Source of the DNA: Eubacterium ramulus
GTDB lineage: Bacteria; Bacillota; Clostridia; Lachnospirales; Lachnospiraceae
Assembly (NCBI RefSeq): GCF_003122485.1
Contig: NZ_JRFU01000154.1
Coordinates: forward strand, 1-37,390
Reading direction: 5' to 3'
Length of the DNA: 37,390 nucleotides
Shown here: positions 24,970 through 33,143 of the stretch, in pieces
Layout: every line of letters starts with the position of its first letter
How positions within the stretch are numbered: position 1 is the first letter of the stretch
The notes under the pieces: model-generated
Database searches by the model: none
The model's input: only the letters and a program-made list of their open reading frames with translations
Told to the model about the DNA's origin: nothing
Position numbers and translations under genes: made by a program

Positions 24970-24988
24970 ATTTTGAGGAAATACATAA

Positions 24989-26002
24989 ATGACAGAACAA
25001 TCCATCCGACGTCGCATATTGCTCATCATGGCAATGTCCGGCGGGGAAATCAAAAAGGAAATCTGCATGGAGCTTTGTGGAAGTAAACCATATTACAAAA
25101 AAATGATGCAGCAGATGAAGGAAAAAGGTGAGGCAGAGACCATATTTGGTTGTCATCCCCGTACCCTTCATATTAAAAAGAATGCTGTCATGCAGATTGT
25201 GGAAGATGTGCCTGGGATTATGGCGCGTTATGAAGCAAGACAGTTGGCGGTCAATGAGGAAAAGTCATATCGGAGGGCAACCATCAGTCAGGTAATCTAT
25301 AATATGTATCTGGCAGGGGTGTTCTATGAACCCAAAAAGAAGGAAACGTTATCGAACCAGCGGGAACAGGCAGACACAGCTCCGGTCTATTATGCGCCAT
25401 ACGAGATCAAAGGGAAAAGCGACGAAAACAGGGGGAGCAAACTGTGCGGGATACTGATCTTCCAGCAGGAGTCAATTTTGCTGTACAATATGGAAGACCG
25501 CAATATCAAGTGGATGAAAGCGGTGGAAGAAAATACACAGACAACGTTGTTTAAATTATGGGGGAAGATGGGAACAGCAAGGCAGATCATCTTTGGGACG
25601 GATATGGAGCAGATCATCATGGAAAATTATGTCAAAGAACAGGAGTATCGTCTGTTTCACCGAAACCAGGCATATAACCGCGTAACACCGGAAGCGGGGA
25701 TGTATTATATCCCGAATGGAAAAGCCGGGACAATTTTTTTGCGACTGTTTTTTCATCCAGAGCTTGTGGATGGATTAAAGAAGAGGTTAAGGGATCGCTT
25801 CCAGATTCCTGTTGTCTCATTGCTTCCCTTATATTTACCCGCATGTGTGCAGATCATGCAGGAACGGCAGCAGTTAGGGATATTATGTCTGGAGGAACAG
25901 GAGCAGTTTGTACACTGGCTCAATGATGGCAAGAATATCCGGGTATTTAGTGTGAAAAAACAGGACATGGAGCAATATCTGGAAAAATTGGAAAAAGAAT
26001 AG
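24989..26002 (+). CDS. Winged-helix protein of unknown function next to candidate origin
   Basis: 337 residues; GAGGAA nine nt before the ATG. The N-terminus is a winged-helix/HTH (about residues 8-60: RRRILLIMAMSGGEIKKEIC...YYKKMMQQMKEKGE). The C-terminal part is alpha/beta, with strands such as GILIFQQESILLYN and RQIIFGTDMEQIIM. Overall design (HTH plus alpha/beta domain of ~250 residues) resembles replication-relaxation or plasmid initiator proteins, but I cannot assign a family. The structured locus with a DnaA box ends about 20 bp upstream, which fits a protein that acts on that DNA. Confidence 0.65.
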   Translation: MTEQSIRRRILLIMAMSGGEIKKEICMELCGSKPYYKKMMQQMKEKGEAETIFGCHPRTLHIKKNAVMQIVEDVPGIMARYEARQLAVNEEKSYRRATISQVIYNMYLAGVFYEPKKKETLSNQREQADTAPVYYAPYEIKGKSDENRGSKLCGILIFQQESILLYNMEDRNIKWMKAVEENTQTTLFKLWGKMGTARQIIFGTDMEQIIMENYVKEQEYRLFHRNQAYNRVTPEAGMYYIPNGKAGTIFLRLFFHPELVDGLKKRLRDRFQIPVVSLLPLYLPACVQIMQERQQLGILCLEEQEQFVHWLNDGKNIRVFSVKKQDMEQYLEKLEKE

Positions 26003-26090
26003 TCGAATGTACGTTTGCGTTTTCTGACCGAATATGGTATACTTGCGAACAGGTACTTGATAAGTAGAATGTGAAATGCGCAAGGGGGGG

Positions 26091-26315
26091 ATGAACGTGC
26101 AGAACGAGGATTTGATCCGCTATTTAGAGCAGTTCCCACCAGAAGCAGAGGTGCAGATGGTTTTAGTAGGTTTCGAACAACAGAAATTTTATTCTGCAGA
26201 TCGGATTGCATTTTTGGATGGGAAGGGATTGAAAAATCCAGTGATTGCTATTTCGGTTGAAAAGGAAGCAGACTTTTCAGAGTTAAATCCAAAGAATGAT
26301 AATATGAAACAATAA
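26091..26315 (+). CDS. Small protein of unknown function
   Basis: 74 residues from ATG 26091; because AAGGGGGGG directly abuts that ATG, the GTG at 26097 (six-nt spacing) is equally plausible. It looks like a compact alpha/beta fold (EVQMVLVGFEQQ, NPVIAISVEKE). Unrecognised. A terminator follows. Confidence 0.55.
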   Translation: MNVQNEDLIRYLEQFPPEAEVQMVLVGFEQQKFYSADRIAFLDGKGLKNPVIAISVEKEADFSELNPKNDNMKQ

Positions 26316-26322
26316 AGTTTGT

Positions 26323-26350
26323 AAATCGTCACGATTGTGGCGATTTTTTT
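26323..26350 (+). terminator. Rho-independent terminator
   Basis: AATCGTCAC / GTGGCGATT (one G-U), loop GATT, then T7. The end of the T run overlaps the next promoter motif. Confidence 0.8.
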
Positions 26351-26379
26351 GTTATGAAACTCCTTTAAAAAACGTATAT
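26349..26379 (+). promoter_or_regulatory. Element promoter motif
   Basis: TTGTTAT (26349-26355), 17 bp, CGTATAT (26373-26379), then AAATATATA. TTGTTATGAAAC matches the parMR site exactly. It drives the gene at 26428. Confidence 0.6.
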
Positions 26380-26427
26380 AAATATATAGAACAGATATTC
26401 GAGTAAACGAAAAGGAGTAATGAACAA

Positions 26428-26727
26428 ATGCTAAGTAAAGAATTATTGGAAAAAACCGTAGCAGAAGCGATTGATATTACCCGGAATCAATACGCAAAAA
26501 CAGATTCGGTTTATAAGATGGAACTGGAAAAACTGGAGAAGCTGTTAAGAGAGTATGAGGATCTGCCGCTTGGAAAAGAGGTACGAAGCAAAATTGATGC
26601 TTATATCCAGACGTTAGAGAAACTGGATGGCAGATATGCAGATCTTTCCTATATTGCGGGAATCCGGGATGCATGTTTTTGGGCGGCAAAAATTGGACTG
26701 ATAAGTATAGATTTTGAAAAGATATGA
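26428..26727 (+). CDS. Small helical protein of unknown function
   Basis: 99 residues; AAAGGAG upstream. All-helical and charged (LEKLEKLLREYEDLPLGKEV), ending YIAGIRDACFWAAKIGLISI. Its own promoter motif shows it belongs to the element regulon. It may be a DUF6809-like protein, which I could not verify. It converges with the reverse-strand sigma-factor operon. Confidence 0.6.
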   Translation: MLSKELLEKTVAEAIDITRNQYAKTDSVYKMELEKLEKLLREYEDLPLGKEVRSKIDAYIQTLEKLDGRYADLSYIAGIRDACFWAAKIGLISIDFEKI

Positions 26728-26763
26728 CATAGATCTTAATTTGGAAAAAGATTGCCCAAAAAA

Positions 26764-26804
26764 GAAAAGTGTGGGGGCATCTCATGATGCTCTCAACACT
26801 TTTC
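26764..26804 (-). terminator. Terminator shared by converging operons
   Basis: GAAAAGTGT / ACACTTTTC stem with inner GGCATC/GATGCT pairing. The best T run (TTTTTT) is on the reverse strand, directly downstream of the secreted-protein gene. Confidence 0.75.
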
Positions 26805-26814
26805 TTCAAAAAAA

Positions 26815-27462
26815 TTAAACGCTGCCAGATGCAGATATATTGCCACCGTTTGCTATAAATGTGCAAGAGATATTTTTTGTTGTAGTTTCTATTAGTGTGC
26901 TAGATAAATATTTCGTTACTCTGTAATTGCAGGTAATCGTTTTTTTATTGCTGGAGAAACTATAACTTGCTGATTTGCATTTGTATGATGGATATGATTT
27001 CTGAACACTGCCAATATCATATACTTCTCCGGTGTACTTTGAAGTATCACTGTTTACATATGCTCGAACATAGAGATAGTTATTGGTGTTTCCGGAGTTG
27101 TAAAAATATTTTTGATAATAAGCAATGCTGGCTAAAGGTGCAACGTCCAAGGACGAGGACTCTTCAGATACATATTCTTCTGTAACCACATCTAAAGATT
27201 CCGCTTCTTCGTAGGCATCTTTTACATATGAGTCAAATTCATCCATAGACATGCTAGAATAAAAATCGATAGCATCTTCAATGGTTCCATCTTCAGGAGC
27301 AACGATTGCTAAGTCAGTACCCAGTTCAGTGCTTAATTCTTCTAACCGATCTTCATATGGCTGAAGTGGATCGGAAGAAACATCCTGTGCGTAAGCAGAT
27401 ACTGTAGAACCTATTAAAAGTGTCCCTGCAAGTAACAGGGTTGATAATAATTTTTTCTTCAT
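26815..27462 (-). CDS. Secreted protein of the ECF sigma operon
   Basis: 215 residues. Signal peptide MKKKLLSTLLLAGTLLIGSTVSAYAQ with cleavage after AYA; AAGGAG before the ATG. An acidic helical pro-region (about 27-105, rich in Glu/Asp/Ser) is followed by a beta-rich Tyr/Ser/Thr domain (NNYLYVRAYVNSDTS..., ITCNYRV) with several Cys. No enzyme motif seen. It may be an extracellular effector or bacteriocin-like protein whose production depends on the sigma factor. It is separated from the anti-sigma gene by 97 nt with its own ribosome site. Confidence 0.75.
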   Translation of the reverse strand: MKKKLLSTLLLAGTLLIGSTVSAYAQDVSSDPLQPYEDRLEELSTELGTDLAIVAPEDGTIEDAIDFYSSMSMDEFDSYVKDAYEEAESLDVVTEEYVSEESSSLDVAPLASIAYYQKYFYNSGNTNNYLYVRAYVNSDTSKYTGEVYDIGSVQKSYPSYKCKSASYSFSSNKKTITCNYRVTKYLSSTLIETTTKNISCTFIANGGNISASGSV

Positions 27463-27559
27463 AAAGGATCTCCTTGGTATTGATGTATATTTAATGATTA
27501 AACTGTCATTGGATATTTGATAAATTCACCTCCTTACATAGTCCATACATATGACAGTA

Positions 27560-28420
27560 TCAATAACATAATGGGATAATAGAATCACTATCTGATTGGG
27601 TAACAGAGTGCTCAATAGAAAGGCAATCTTTCAAATCAATAATAGTATTTTGGGATGTAATACCAAAAATGCGGTATGATCCATCTGCATTAATTGCTGC
27701 TTTTTTTGTTGATGATTGAATTTTTGTCAATTTTTTTGTCTGACAATTTTCAATGTAATATGCAATACAATTTTCACTGATAAGATCAGTTTGGATTGTG
27801 ATGCTACTGTCTTTTGATAAATATACTGAGTTAGTATGGTATATTAAATCATTCGTAGTTATTGTTAGTTTTGTGTCAAAAGACAATTCTTGAGCAGAAT
27901 AGTTTGAAATGCACACGTAGTATTTTCCTGTATCTGTGGTGCAAAATGCTTCATCAAATGATGGGGTATTGTTTAATCCGTCTAATTTATTGTACGTTCC
28001 ATTATAAATATAACCAATTTCATAATTGCTATCTGCATGATTAGTTTCACCAGAAAAAGAAACAATTTTATTTTTTTCAATTTCACTGTCAGGATCAAGA
28101 ATAACCATTTCATGATCAGGTATTTCGACTTTCTGGTTTTCAGTAGTAGTCGTCTGGCAGACTGATATATTTGAAATGTTATCTAGTTCTGCAAGTGAAT
28201 TTTCAGATAGCAAATCGCAATCCAGAGAATCCGATCTGTTAAGTGTAACAATCAATGTAAGTGCACATAGGGAAGCAGCACTTGTAAAAATAACACGTGA
28301 AAATAATTTAGTACGCGTTTTTTTATTATTCCGTTTTTCAAGGTTTGAAAGAATATCTTCTTCTAAATGTTCAGAGAAACGGATTTGCTGAAATGCATGT
28401 TTATATTTTTTATGATCCAT
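27560..28420 (-). CDS. Membrane anti-sigma factor-like protein
   Basis: 286 residues. The start at ATG 28420 lies within the end of the sigma gene (overlap of 11 nt), with AGGAAGTGAT upstream. A cytoplasmic N-terminus of ~45 residues (HLEEDILSNLEKRNNKK) precedes one membrane helix (VIFTSAASLCALTLIVTL). A large extracellular domain of ~215 residues follows, beta-rich with strings such as GKYYVCISNYSAQELSF. Architecture and position directly after an ECF sigma gene indicate an anti-sigma factor, although the cytoplasmic domain is short and shows no zinc-binding HxxxCxxC motif. The extracellular domain could sense a ligand. Confidence 0.7.
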   Translation of the reverse strand: MDHKKYKHAFQQIRFSEHLEEDILSNLEKRNNKKTRTKLFSRVIFTSAASLCALTLIVTLNRSDSLDCDLLSENSLAELDNISNISVCQTTTTENQKVEIPDHEMVILDPDSEIEKNKIVSFSGETNHADSNYEIGYIYNGTYNKLDGLNNTPSFDEAFCTTDTGKYYVCISNYSAQELSFDTKLTITTNDLIYHTNSVYLSKDSSITIQTDLISENCIAYYIENCQTKKLTKIQSSTKKAAINADGSYRIFGITSQNTIIDLKDCLSIEHSVTQSDSDSIIPLCY

Positions 28421-28889
28421 AGTAATCACTTCCTAATTTGTCTTTTAATTTTTTCCTTGCGCGATCTAACCTGGTTCCGATAGTAGCTTCCTTTTCATGA
28501 AGAATGGCACTGATTTCTTTTATGGAATATCCTTCATAATAAAAAAGATGAATAGGTATTCGGTACTTTGGTTCTAATTCGAGAACAGACAGAATTAAAT
28601 CATAATCTTTTTCGTGTATTGAAGTATTTTCTGTTGGAAAATCACTGCGGTGGCTAATCCAAAAACTTTTTAAAAGGTTTTTGCTTTTATTAATAGCGAT
28701 GCGAAAAAGCCATGCGCGTAAATGTTCTTCATTTTCAAATTCCTTATTGCTTTTTATTAATTGTAGAAAGACATCTTGAGCAATATCCTCTGCATCAGCG
28801 ATATTTTTGGTATAAGTGTACGATAGCATTGCAACATGCCTGCTGTACTTATTTACAATATCCGAAATGTTGTAATCATAAGTGTTCAT
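28410..28889 (-). CDS. ECF-type RNA polymerase sigma factor
   Basis: 159 residues from ATG 28889 (AACAGGAG upstream); a longer start at 28925 lacks a ribosome site. Region 2 shows ADAEDIAQDVFLQLIK and HLRAWLFRIAINKSKNLL; region 4 shows EPKYRIPIHLFYYEGYSIKEISAILHEKEATIGTRLDRARKKLK. This is the compact two-domain ECF layout. The operon order sigma, anti-sigma, secreted protein suggests a signal-responsive cargo circuit. Orientation is opposite to the element genes and the base composition is more AT-rich. A target promoter cannot be assigned with confidence. Confidence 0.92.
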   Translation of the reverse strand: MNTYDYNISDIVNKYSRHVAMLSYTYTKNIADAEDIAQDVFLQLIKSNKEFENEEHLRAWLFRIAINKSKNLLKSFWISHRSDFPTENTSIHEKDYDLILSVLELEPKYRIPIHLFYYEGYSIKEISAILHEKEATIGTRLDRARKKLKDKLGSDYYGS

Positions 28890-28968
28890 ATTTTTTACTC
28901 CTGTTACTATATATACAACTGTCAAAGTAAATATTTTTCATACAAATGAAAAAAAGTTTAAAAAATTT

Positions 28969-28980
28969 ATTACAGAACAA
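28969..28980. promoter_or_regulatory. ATTACAGAACAA 12-mer in the sigma-virD4 intergenic region
   Basis: Identical to 6193-6204 and 24006-24017. It lies between the divergent sigma operon and virD4. The remaining ~200 bp here are AT-rich with no other clear feature apart from the promoter motif at 29117. Confidence 0.3.
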
Positions 28981-29116
28981 ACTTTTGGGTTGAAATTAAT
29001 TCGATTCATTTGAAAGTTAGCAAAATGAGTTGTGTCAAAGCATATTCTATTATTGCTTATAGTATAGAATAGCCGTTGGATTTATACTAGTTGACTTGTG
29101 CAACTCGATGAAAGTT

Positions 29117-29147
29117 TAGTTTCTGACGGTATCTCATTGACGTATAT
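29117..29147 (+). promoter_or_regulatory. Element promoter motif before virD4
   Basis: TAGTTTC (29117-29123), 17 bp, CGTATAT (29141-29147), then CTAAAGTA and the AGAAGGAGG ribosome site at 29154-29162. The leader is so short that CGTATAT must be at or next to the -10 position. Confidence 0.65.
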
Positions 29148-29168
29148 CTAAAGTAGAAGGAGGCGCAT

Positions 29169-31340
29169 ATGAGATACCGTTATTATATTGAAAAAATGCA
29201 GCAGACATTCTCACAGTGGAGGGGAAAAATTCCAAAGAAAGAACATACAAAGTATACGCATGTAAAAGTGCTATGTATTGTCTGCGGTGCCCTATATCCG
29301 GGCGGATGCCTGGCAATCCTAGCGAAGCCAGAGGGAGATTTGTCATTTGGCATTCTTCATGCAGTAAAGGTAGCAGTAATTACTAGACAGGGGCATATTG
29401 GTTATGCCACAAGCCTGATCCTGATCGTGGCACTGATCTTGTACATTAAGGTGGTCGGACGTTCCAGGGATAACGAGGATGAACGAAATTTTTCCTATTC
29501 TGCCAAGGGAACCTATGGGACTAGCCGGATAGCAACCGAAGAGGAGTATAAAAACTATCTGTCGATCACAGACAGTGCATTGGAGACGGATGGCATTATT
29601 CTGGGAACCACAATGGATGGAAAGGTGGTGTCTATGCCTCGTGACTCGCCATATAACCGAAATCTGTTTGTCGCGGGCTCCCAGGGATCGTTTAAATCAA
29701 TTGCTATTTCCAGAAACATGATCATCCAATGCGTGATACGCGGAGAGTCTTTCTGTGTCACAGATCCCAAAGGGGAACTGTGCGGAGACATGGTGTATTA
29801 TCTGTATTCCCAAGGATATGAAGTTGGACTGTGGAATCTGTCAAACCGTTGGAATTCGGATGGATGGGATATTCTGCAGGAGATCAGTGGGGAAGAGGAG
29901 CTGGAATACGTCGACATTATTTGTCACACGATCATCCAGAATACGACAAGTATTAACAGCGAAGCATTTTTCAACGACATTGAGGAAGTATTGCTCAAGG
30001 CCCTGGTGCTATATGTAGTCACAGTCATGCCAAAGGAACTGCATCAGTTCAGTACAGCATATAACATGCTTTTGCAGGAATCAGCAGCATCGCTGGACAC
30101 AAAATTTTTTGCGCTTCCGGTCACGCACCCTGCCAGACAGTCCTATAACCTGTTCTGTCAATCGCCGCAGAATAAAGGCAATGCGATTCTGGGACTTGGT
30201 TCCCGCCTGAAAATTTTTCAGGATGAAGCAATCAAGCGGATGACAGGTTACCAGCAGATCAATCTGGAACGGATGGCGCAAAAGAAAACGGCGATATTTT
30301 GCATGGCTTCTGATACAACGACAACGTATAACATGCTCAATGCCCTTATGATATCCATGGCGTTTATCAAAATAATGGCTTATGCCGACCGGCAGCCAGC
30401 ACGAAAATGTGATGTGCCGGTCTATTTCATCCTTGATGAAATGCCCAACATCGGAATCATTGACAGCATCCAGCAGAAGGAGGCAACGGCGCGAAGCCGG
30501 GATATTGGAATGGTCTTGATAGTTCAGAACATTCCACAGTTCCAAAACCGTTATCCGGATGGTGTATGGGAAGAACTGATCGGCGGCTGTGATTTCCGGT
30601 TATTTCTAGGATGCAACGAATCCACGACTGCAGAATATTTTTCAGCGCTGACCGGACTGTCAACCATTGAGGTGGAGACCATCCGGAAAAATCTGAAAAC
30701 AGTGCGTCTGACAGACTATGTGCCGGATCTGGCAAGAAATTCGGGTGTTGGTCAGAGACCGGTATACACACCGGACGAGATTATGCGGCTTGATACCGAT
30801 GAGATGCTTTTGTTTGTTCGGGGTGAAAAGATGATACGGCTCAAGAAGTTTCCATTTTTTAAACATCCGGAAGCATTGAAACTGCGTCGCATCATGCCAC
30901 AGGAATTTCTACCAGTCTGGAGATATGAACAGGGACATGATATCAGTGGAAGAGGTTGTGAATATAAAAGCCGGGGTGCGCTTTTGCACGAAGCCGTTTC
31001 TGATCCGGAACGTTATGTAGTCAAAGACAGTGAGAGATGGGGGAACCAGAGATCCATGCTGCTGAAACAGCGAAAGAAAATGGAAGAAAAATATGCGGCA
31101 GAGGGCAGGTTCCCGAATGGACAGGCTGTATTTGAAGAAGAATGGAAGCCGAAGTTTGTTGAGCTAGAGGAAGATCTGGTACAGGCTGCAGAAGAAAAAG
31201 AGGCACAAAAGCCGTTTGTAGAAGATAAAAATCTGGAAGTGGAAGTAATGTCAGGGGAAAGCGACAACGGGCAGCAGAATTCCGACACAAATCTGAATGC
31301 GTTTTTTGAGAAGCTGTTCCAGAATCAGAATAACGTCTAG
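29169..31340 (+). CDS. virD4: VirD4/TraG-type coupling protein
   Basis: 723 residues; AGAAGGAGG before the ATG. Two membrane helices near the N-terminus (about 34-52 and 74-95), then the T4CP ATPase. Walker A reads GSQGSFKS near residues 170-177, with Phe where the usual GxxxxGK has Gly. Walker B is YFILDEMPNIG near residue 418, followed by the T4CP-typical ARSRDIGMVLIVQNIPQF. A charged C-terminal tail (from ~610) is probably disordered and may bind the relaxosome. It links processed DNA to the VirB4/PrgI channel. Altered Walker A versions occur, as far as I recall, in clostridial VirD4-like proteins, so loss of function need not follow. It begins an operon with the S1-like and membrane genes. 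Confidence 0.93.
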   Translation: MRYRYYIEKMQQTFSQWRGKIPKKEHTKYTHVKVLCIVCGALYPGGCLAILAKPEGDLSFGILHAVKVAVITRQGHIGYATSLILIVALILYIKVVGRSRDNEDERNFSYSAKGTYGTSRIATEEEYKNYLSITDSALETDGIILGTTMDGKVVSMPRDSPYNRNLFVAGSQGSFKSIAISRNMIIQCVIRGESFCVTDPKGELCGDMVYYLYSQGYEVGLWNLSNRWNSDGWDILQEISGEEELEYVDIICHTIIQNTTSINSEAFFNDIEEVLLKALVLYVVTVMPKELHQFSTAYNMLLQESAASLDTKFFALPVTHPARQSYNLFCQSPQNKGNAILGLGSRLKIFQDEAIKRMTGYQQINLERMAQKKTAIFCMASDTTTTYNMLNALMISMAFIKIMAYADRQPARKCDVPVYFILDEMPNIGIIDSIQQKEATARSRDIGMVLIVQNIPQFQNRYPDGVWEELIGGCDFRLFLGCNESTTAEYFSALTGLSTIEVETIRKNLKTVRLTDYVPDLARNSGVGQRPVYTPDEIMRLDTDEMLLFVRGEKMIRLKKFPFFKHPEALKLRRIMPQEFLPVWRYEQGHDISGRGCEYKSRGALLHEAVSDPERYVVKDSERWGNQRSMLLKQRKKMEEKYAAEGRFPNGQAVFEEEWKPKFVELEEDLVQAAEEKEAQKPFVEDKNLEVEVMSGESDNGQQNSDTNLNAFFEKLFQNQNNV

Positions 31341-31368
31341 TTTCCGAATATGGTAAATCGAAGTATAT
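31338..31368 (+). promoter_or_regulatory. Element promoter motif overlapping the virD4 stop
   Basis: TAGTTTC (31338-31344; TAG is the virD4 stop), 17 bp, AGTATAT (31362-31368), then ACAAAATA. It precedes the S1-like gene by ~50 bp. Confidence 0.55.
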
Positions 31369-31420
31369 ACAAAATATGGGAACAACAAAAATAAACTGCA
31401 TCATAAGAAAGGACTAGATT

Positions 31421-32410
31421 GTGGAACTGAAAGAAGAAGAAAAGATGCTGCAGGTGGAGGAAACTTCCGGAACAGAAGGGCAGGGAGCGGTAAGCAAGCC
31501 GGTGACCGGTACGGATCAGATCATCACGTTAGATCGTCTGGCAGCATCTGTATATGAAAATGACAATGAAACCGATGATCTGAATTGGCACGAATTACAG
31601 AATTCCATGCTCAAGCAGAAGATTTTGACAGGCATGCTGATCTCCATGGAGCGGCACTCCATTGGAGAGGGAAAAACTGTGAATGTGGCTTTGGCAGATT
31701 ACCAGGGCTATCGTGTGATGATCCCAGTAACAGAGATGAACATCATTCTGTCAGAACAGGATGAGGGGGATATGACCAAGAAGATCCGTATCACATCTAA
31801 CATGATTGGTTGTGAGATTGATTTCATCGTATTAAAACTGGATGCTGCGACACATTCGGTGGTCGCATCACGAAAAAAGGCAATGGAGAAAAAAGTGCAA
31901 AACTTTTACCGCCCACAAGTGGAAGGTGAAGCACCGCTGATCCAGGAAGGGAGTGTTGTGGAAGCGAGAATCCTGGCGGTTACAGAACATCTGCTCCGTT
32001 TGGAGTGCTTTGGCCTGGAGTGTTTTGCAAGAGTGTTTGAGTTAGCACAGGCGTGGATGGCAGATGCCAGGGAACATTACCGCGTAGGAGATACGACGCT
32101 GGTGCGGATTCACAAGATCCAGGAAGCAGGTGGAAAACTGAGTATTACGGTGGAAGGAAAATCATTAGACCATACCACATGTTACGCATGCAAAAAGCAG
32201 GGAAAATATATCGGAACAGTAACGGGAATCCATGATGGTTTGATTTTTATCCGCCTGCAGGTTGGGACGAATGCGATTGCTCATTCGGTGGAAGACCGTC
32301 AGCTACTGCCACGCAAAAAGGATGACGTATATTTTATTTGTACAAGAATGGACGAAGAAAAGGAAGTAGCAATCGGTATCATTTCACGTGTCATCCGGTC
32401 TGCGAGGTAA
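31421..32410 (+). CDS. S1-like RNA-binding domain protein
   Basis: 329 residues; GTG start with AAAGGA seven nt upstream. After an acidic, disordered N-terminus (~50 residues) come three S1/OB-like segments. The first ends with GCEIDFIVLKLD...VVASRKKAME (about 130-158), a good match to the S1 repeat end. The second (about 173-245) runs GSVVEARILAV to VGDTTLVRIHKI. The third (about 262-329) is GKYIGTVTGIHDGLIFIRL. The arrangement recalls ribosomal protein S1 homologues. An RNA-binding role in the element, for example in translation control or protection of transferred nucleic acid, is inference. Overlaps the next gene. Confidence 0.7.
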   Translation: MELKEEEKMLQVEETSGTEGQGAVSKPVTGTDQIITLDRLAASVYENDNETDDLNWHELQNSMLKQKILTGMLISMERHSIGEGKTVNVALADYQGYRVMIPVTEMNIILSEQDEGDMTKKIRITSNMIGCEIDFIVLKLDAATHSVVASRKKAMEKKVQNFYRPQVEGEAPLIQEGSVVEARILAVTEHLLRLECFGLECFARVFELAQAWMADAREHYRVGDTTLVRIHKIQEAGGKLSITVEGKSLDHTTCYACKKQGKYIGTVTGIHDGLIFIRLQVGTNAIAHSVEDRQLLPRKKDDVYFICTRMDEEKEVAIGIISRVIRSAR

Positions 32411-32415
32411 TGTAT

Positions 32416-33072
32416 ATGGAAAAAATATGTATTTACCCAGAGCAGGGGGCGGAAATAACCGCGTATGAGCGGGCATTAAATTGTCTGATTTTCATGCTGG
32501 TCTATCTTTTAGCAGGCATCCTATGCATGTTTCTTCCAGTCATATTTGGAATACATTCCTGCTATATAGGCTGGTGTGTGGCAGCAGGCAGTTTCTTTTG
32601 GACCGCTATCCTATTATGGAAGAAACGGAGCATATACGAGGAGCAGGTGACAGAAGTAGCAAACAGTTTGATTTCCATTGAAGAGGAGACCTTGAAATGC
32701 TATCAGGCAGTTGGAAATGTATATGAGTCCTGCTGGATACATTTTTCGGATATTACGGACGTTATATTCAATAAGAAGAAACAGGCTTTTTTGATTCAGA
32801 TCACAGAAGATCCGAAGCGGAAAAGTGAGATCTGTGTTAATTCGGTGCTGGTAGAAGAAAATCTATTTGAAGTGAGAGGCGGAAATTATAAGCGGCAGGA
32901 GTTTTTAGTAATATTTCAGAGAATTATTCCATATGCAAAAAGTGTCAAAGATATTGATATTGCTTTGGTGGAGAAAGAATGGGCAGCATCTGTTAGAACG
33001 GGTAAGTGGTCAAAAATCATTCCCTGTGTCACATTGGGAGGAATAATTATAATCCAAATGTTTTTTATGTAA
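32416..33072 (+). CDS. Membrane protein of unknown function
   Basis: 218 residues from ATG 32416 (GAGG nine nt upstream); an ATG at 32410 overlapping the previous stop is an alternative. Two N-terminal helices (LIFMLVYLLAGILCMFLPVI and WCVAAGSFFWTAILLW), a ~120-residue cytoplasmic domain with a PH-like beta pattern (WIHFSDITDVIFNKKKQAFLIQI), and a C-terminal helix (IIPCVTLGGIIIIQMFFM). Not recognised. It is co-transcribed with virD4 and the S1-like gene, suggesting a link to transfer. Confidence 0.65.
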   Translation: MEKICIYPEQGAEITAYERALNCLIFMLVYLLAGILCMFLPVIFGIHSCYIGWCVAAGSFFWTAILLWKKRSIYEEQVTEVANSLISIEEETLKCYQAVGNVYESCWIHFSDITDVIFNKKKQAFLIQITEDPKRKSEICVNSVLVEENLFEVRGGNYKRQEFLVIFQRIIPYAKSVKDIDIALVEKEWAASVRTGKWSKIIPCVTLGGIIIIQMFFM

Positions 33073-33093
33073 TATGGTGGTGGCAAAACTAAG

Positions 33094-33116
33094 GAGGCAG
33101 GCAAATGTCTGCCTTT
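33094..33116 (+). terminator. Short hairpin before xis
   Basis: AGGCAG / CTGCCT with a TTTATT tail. It probably terminates or attenuates the virD4 operon before the recombination genes. Confidence 0.5.
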
Positions 33117-33143
33117 ATTCATTAAGAAGGAGATGCATATTAA

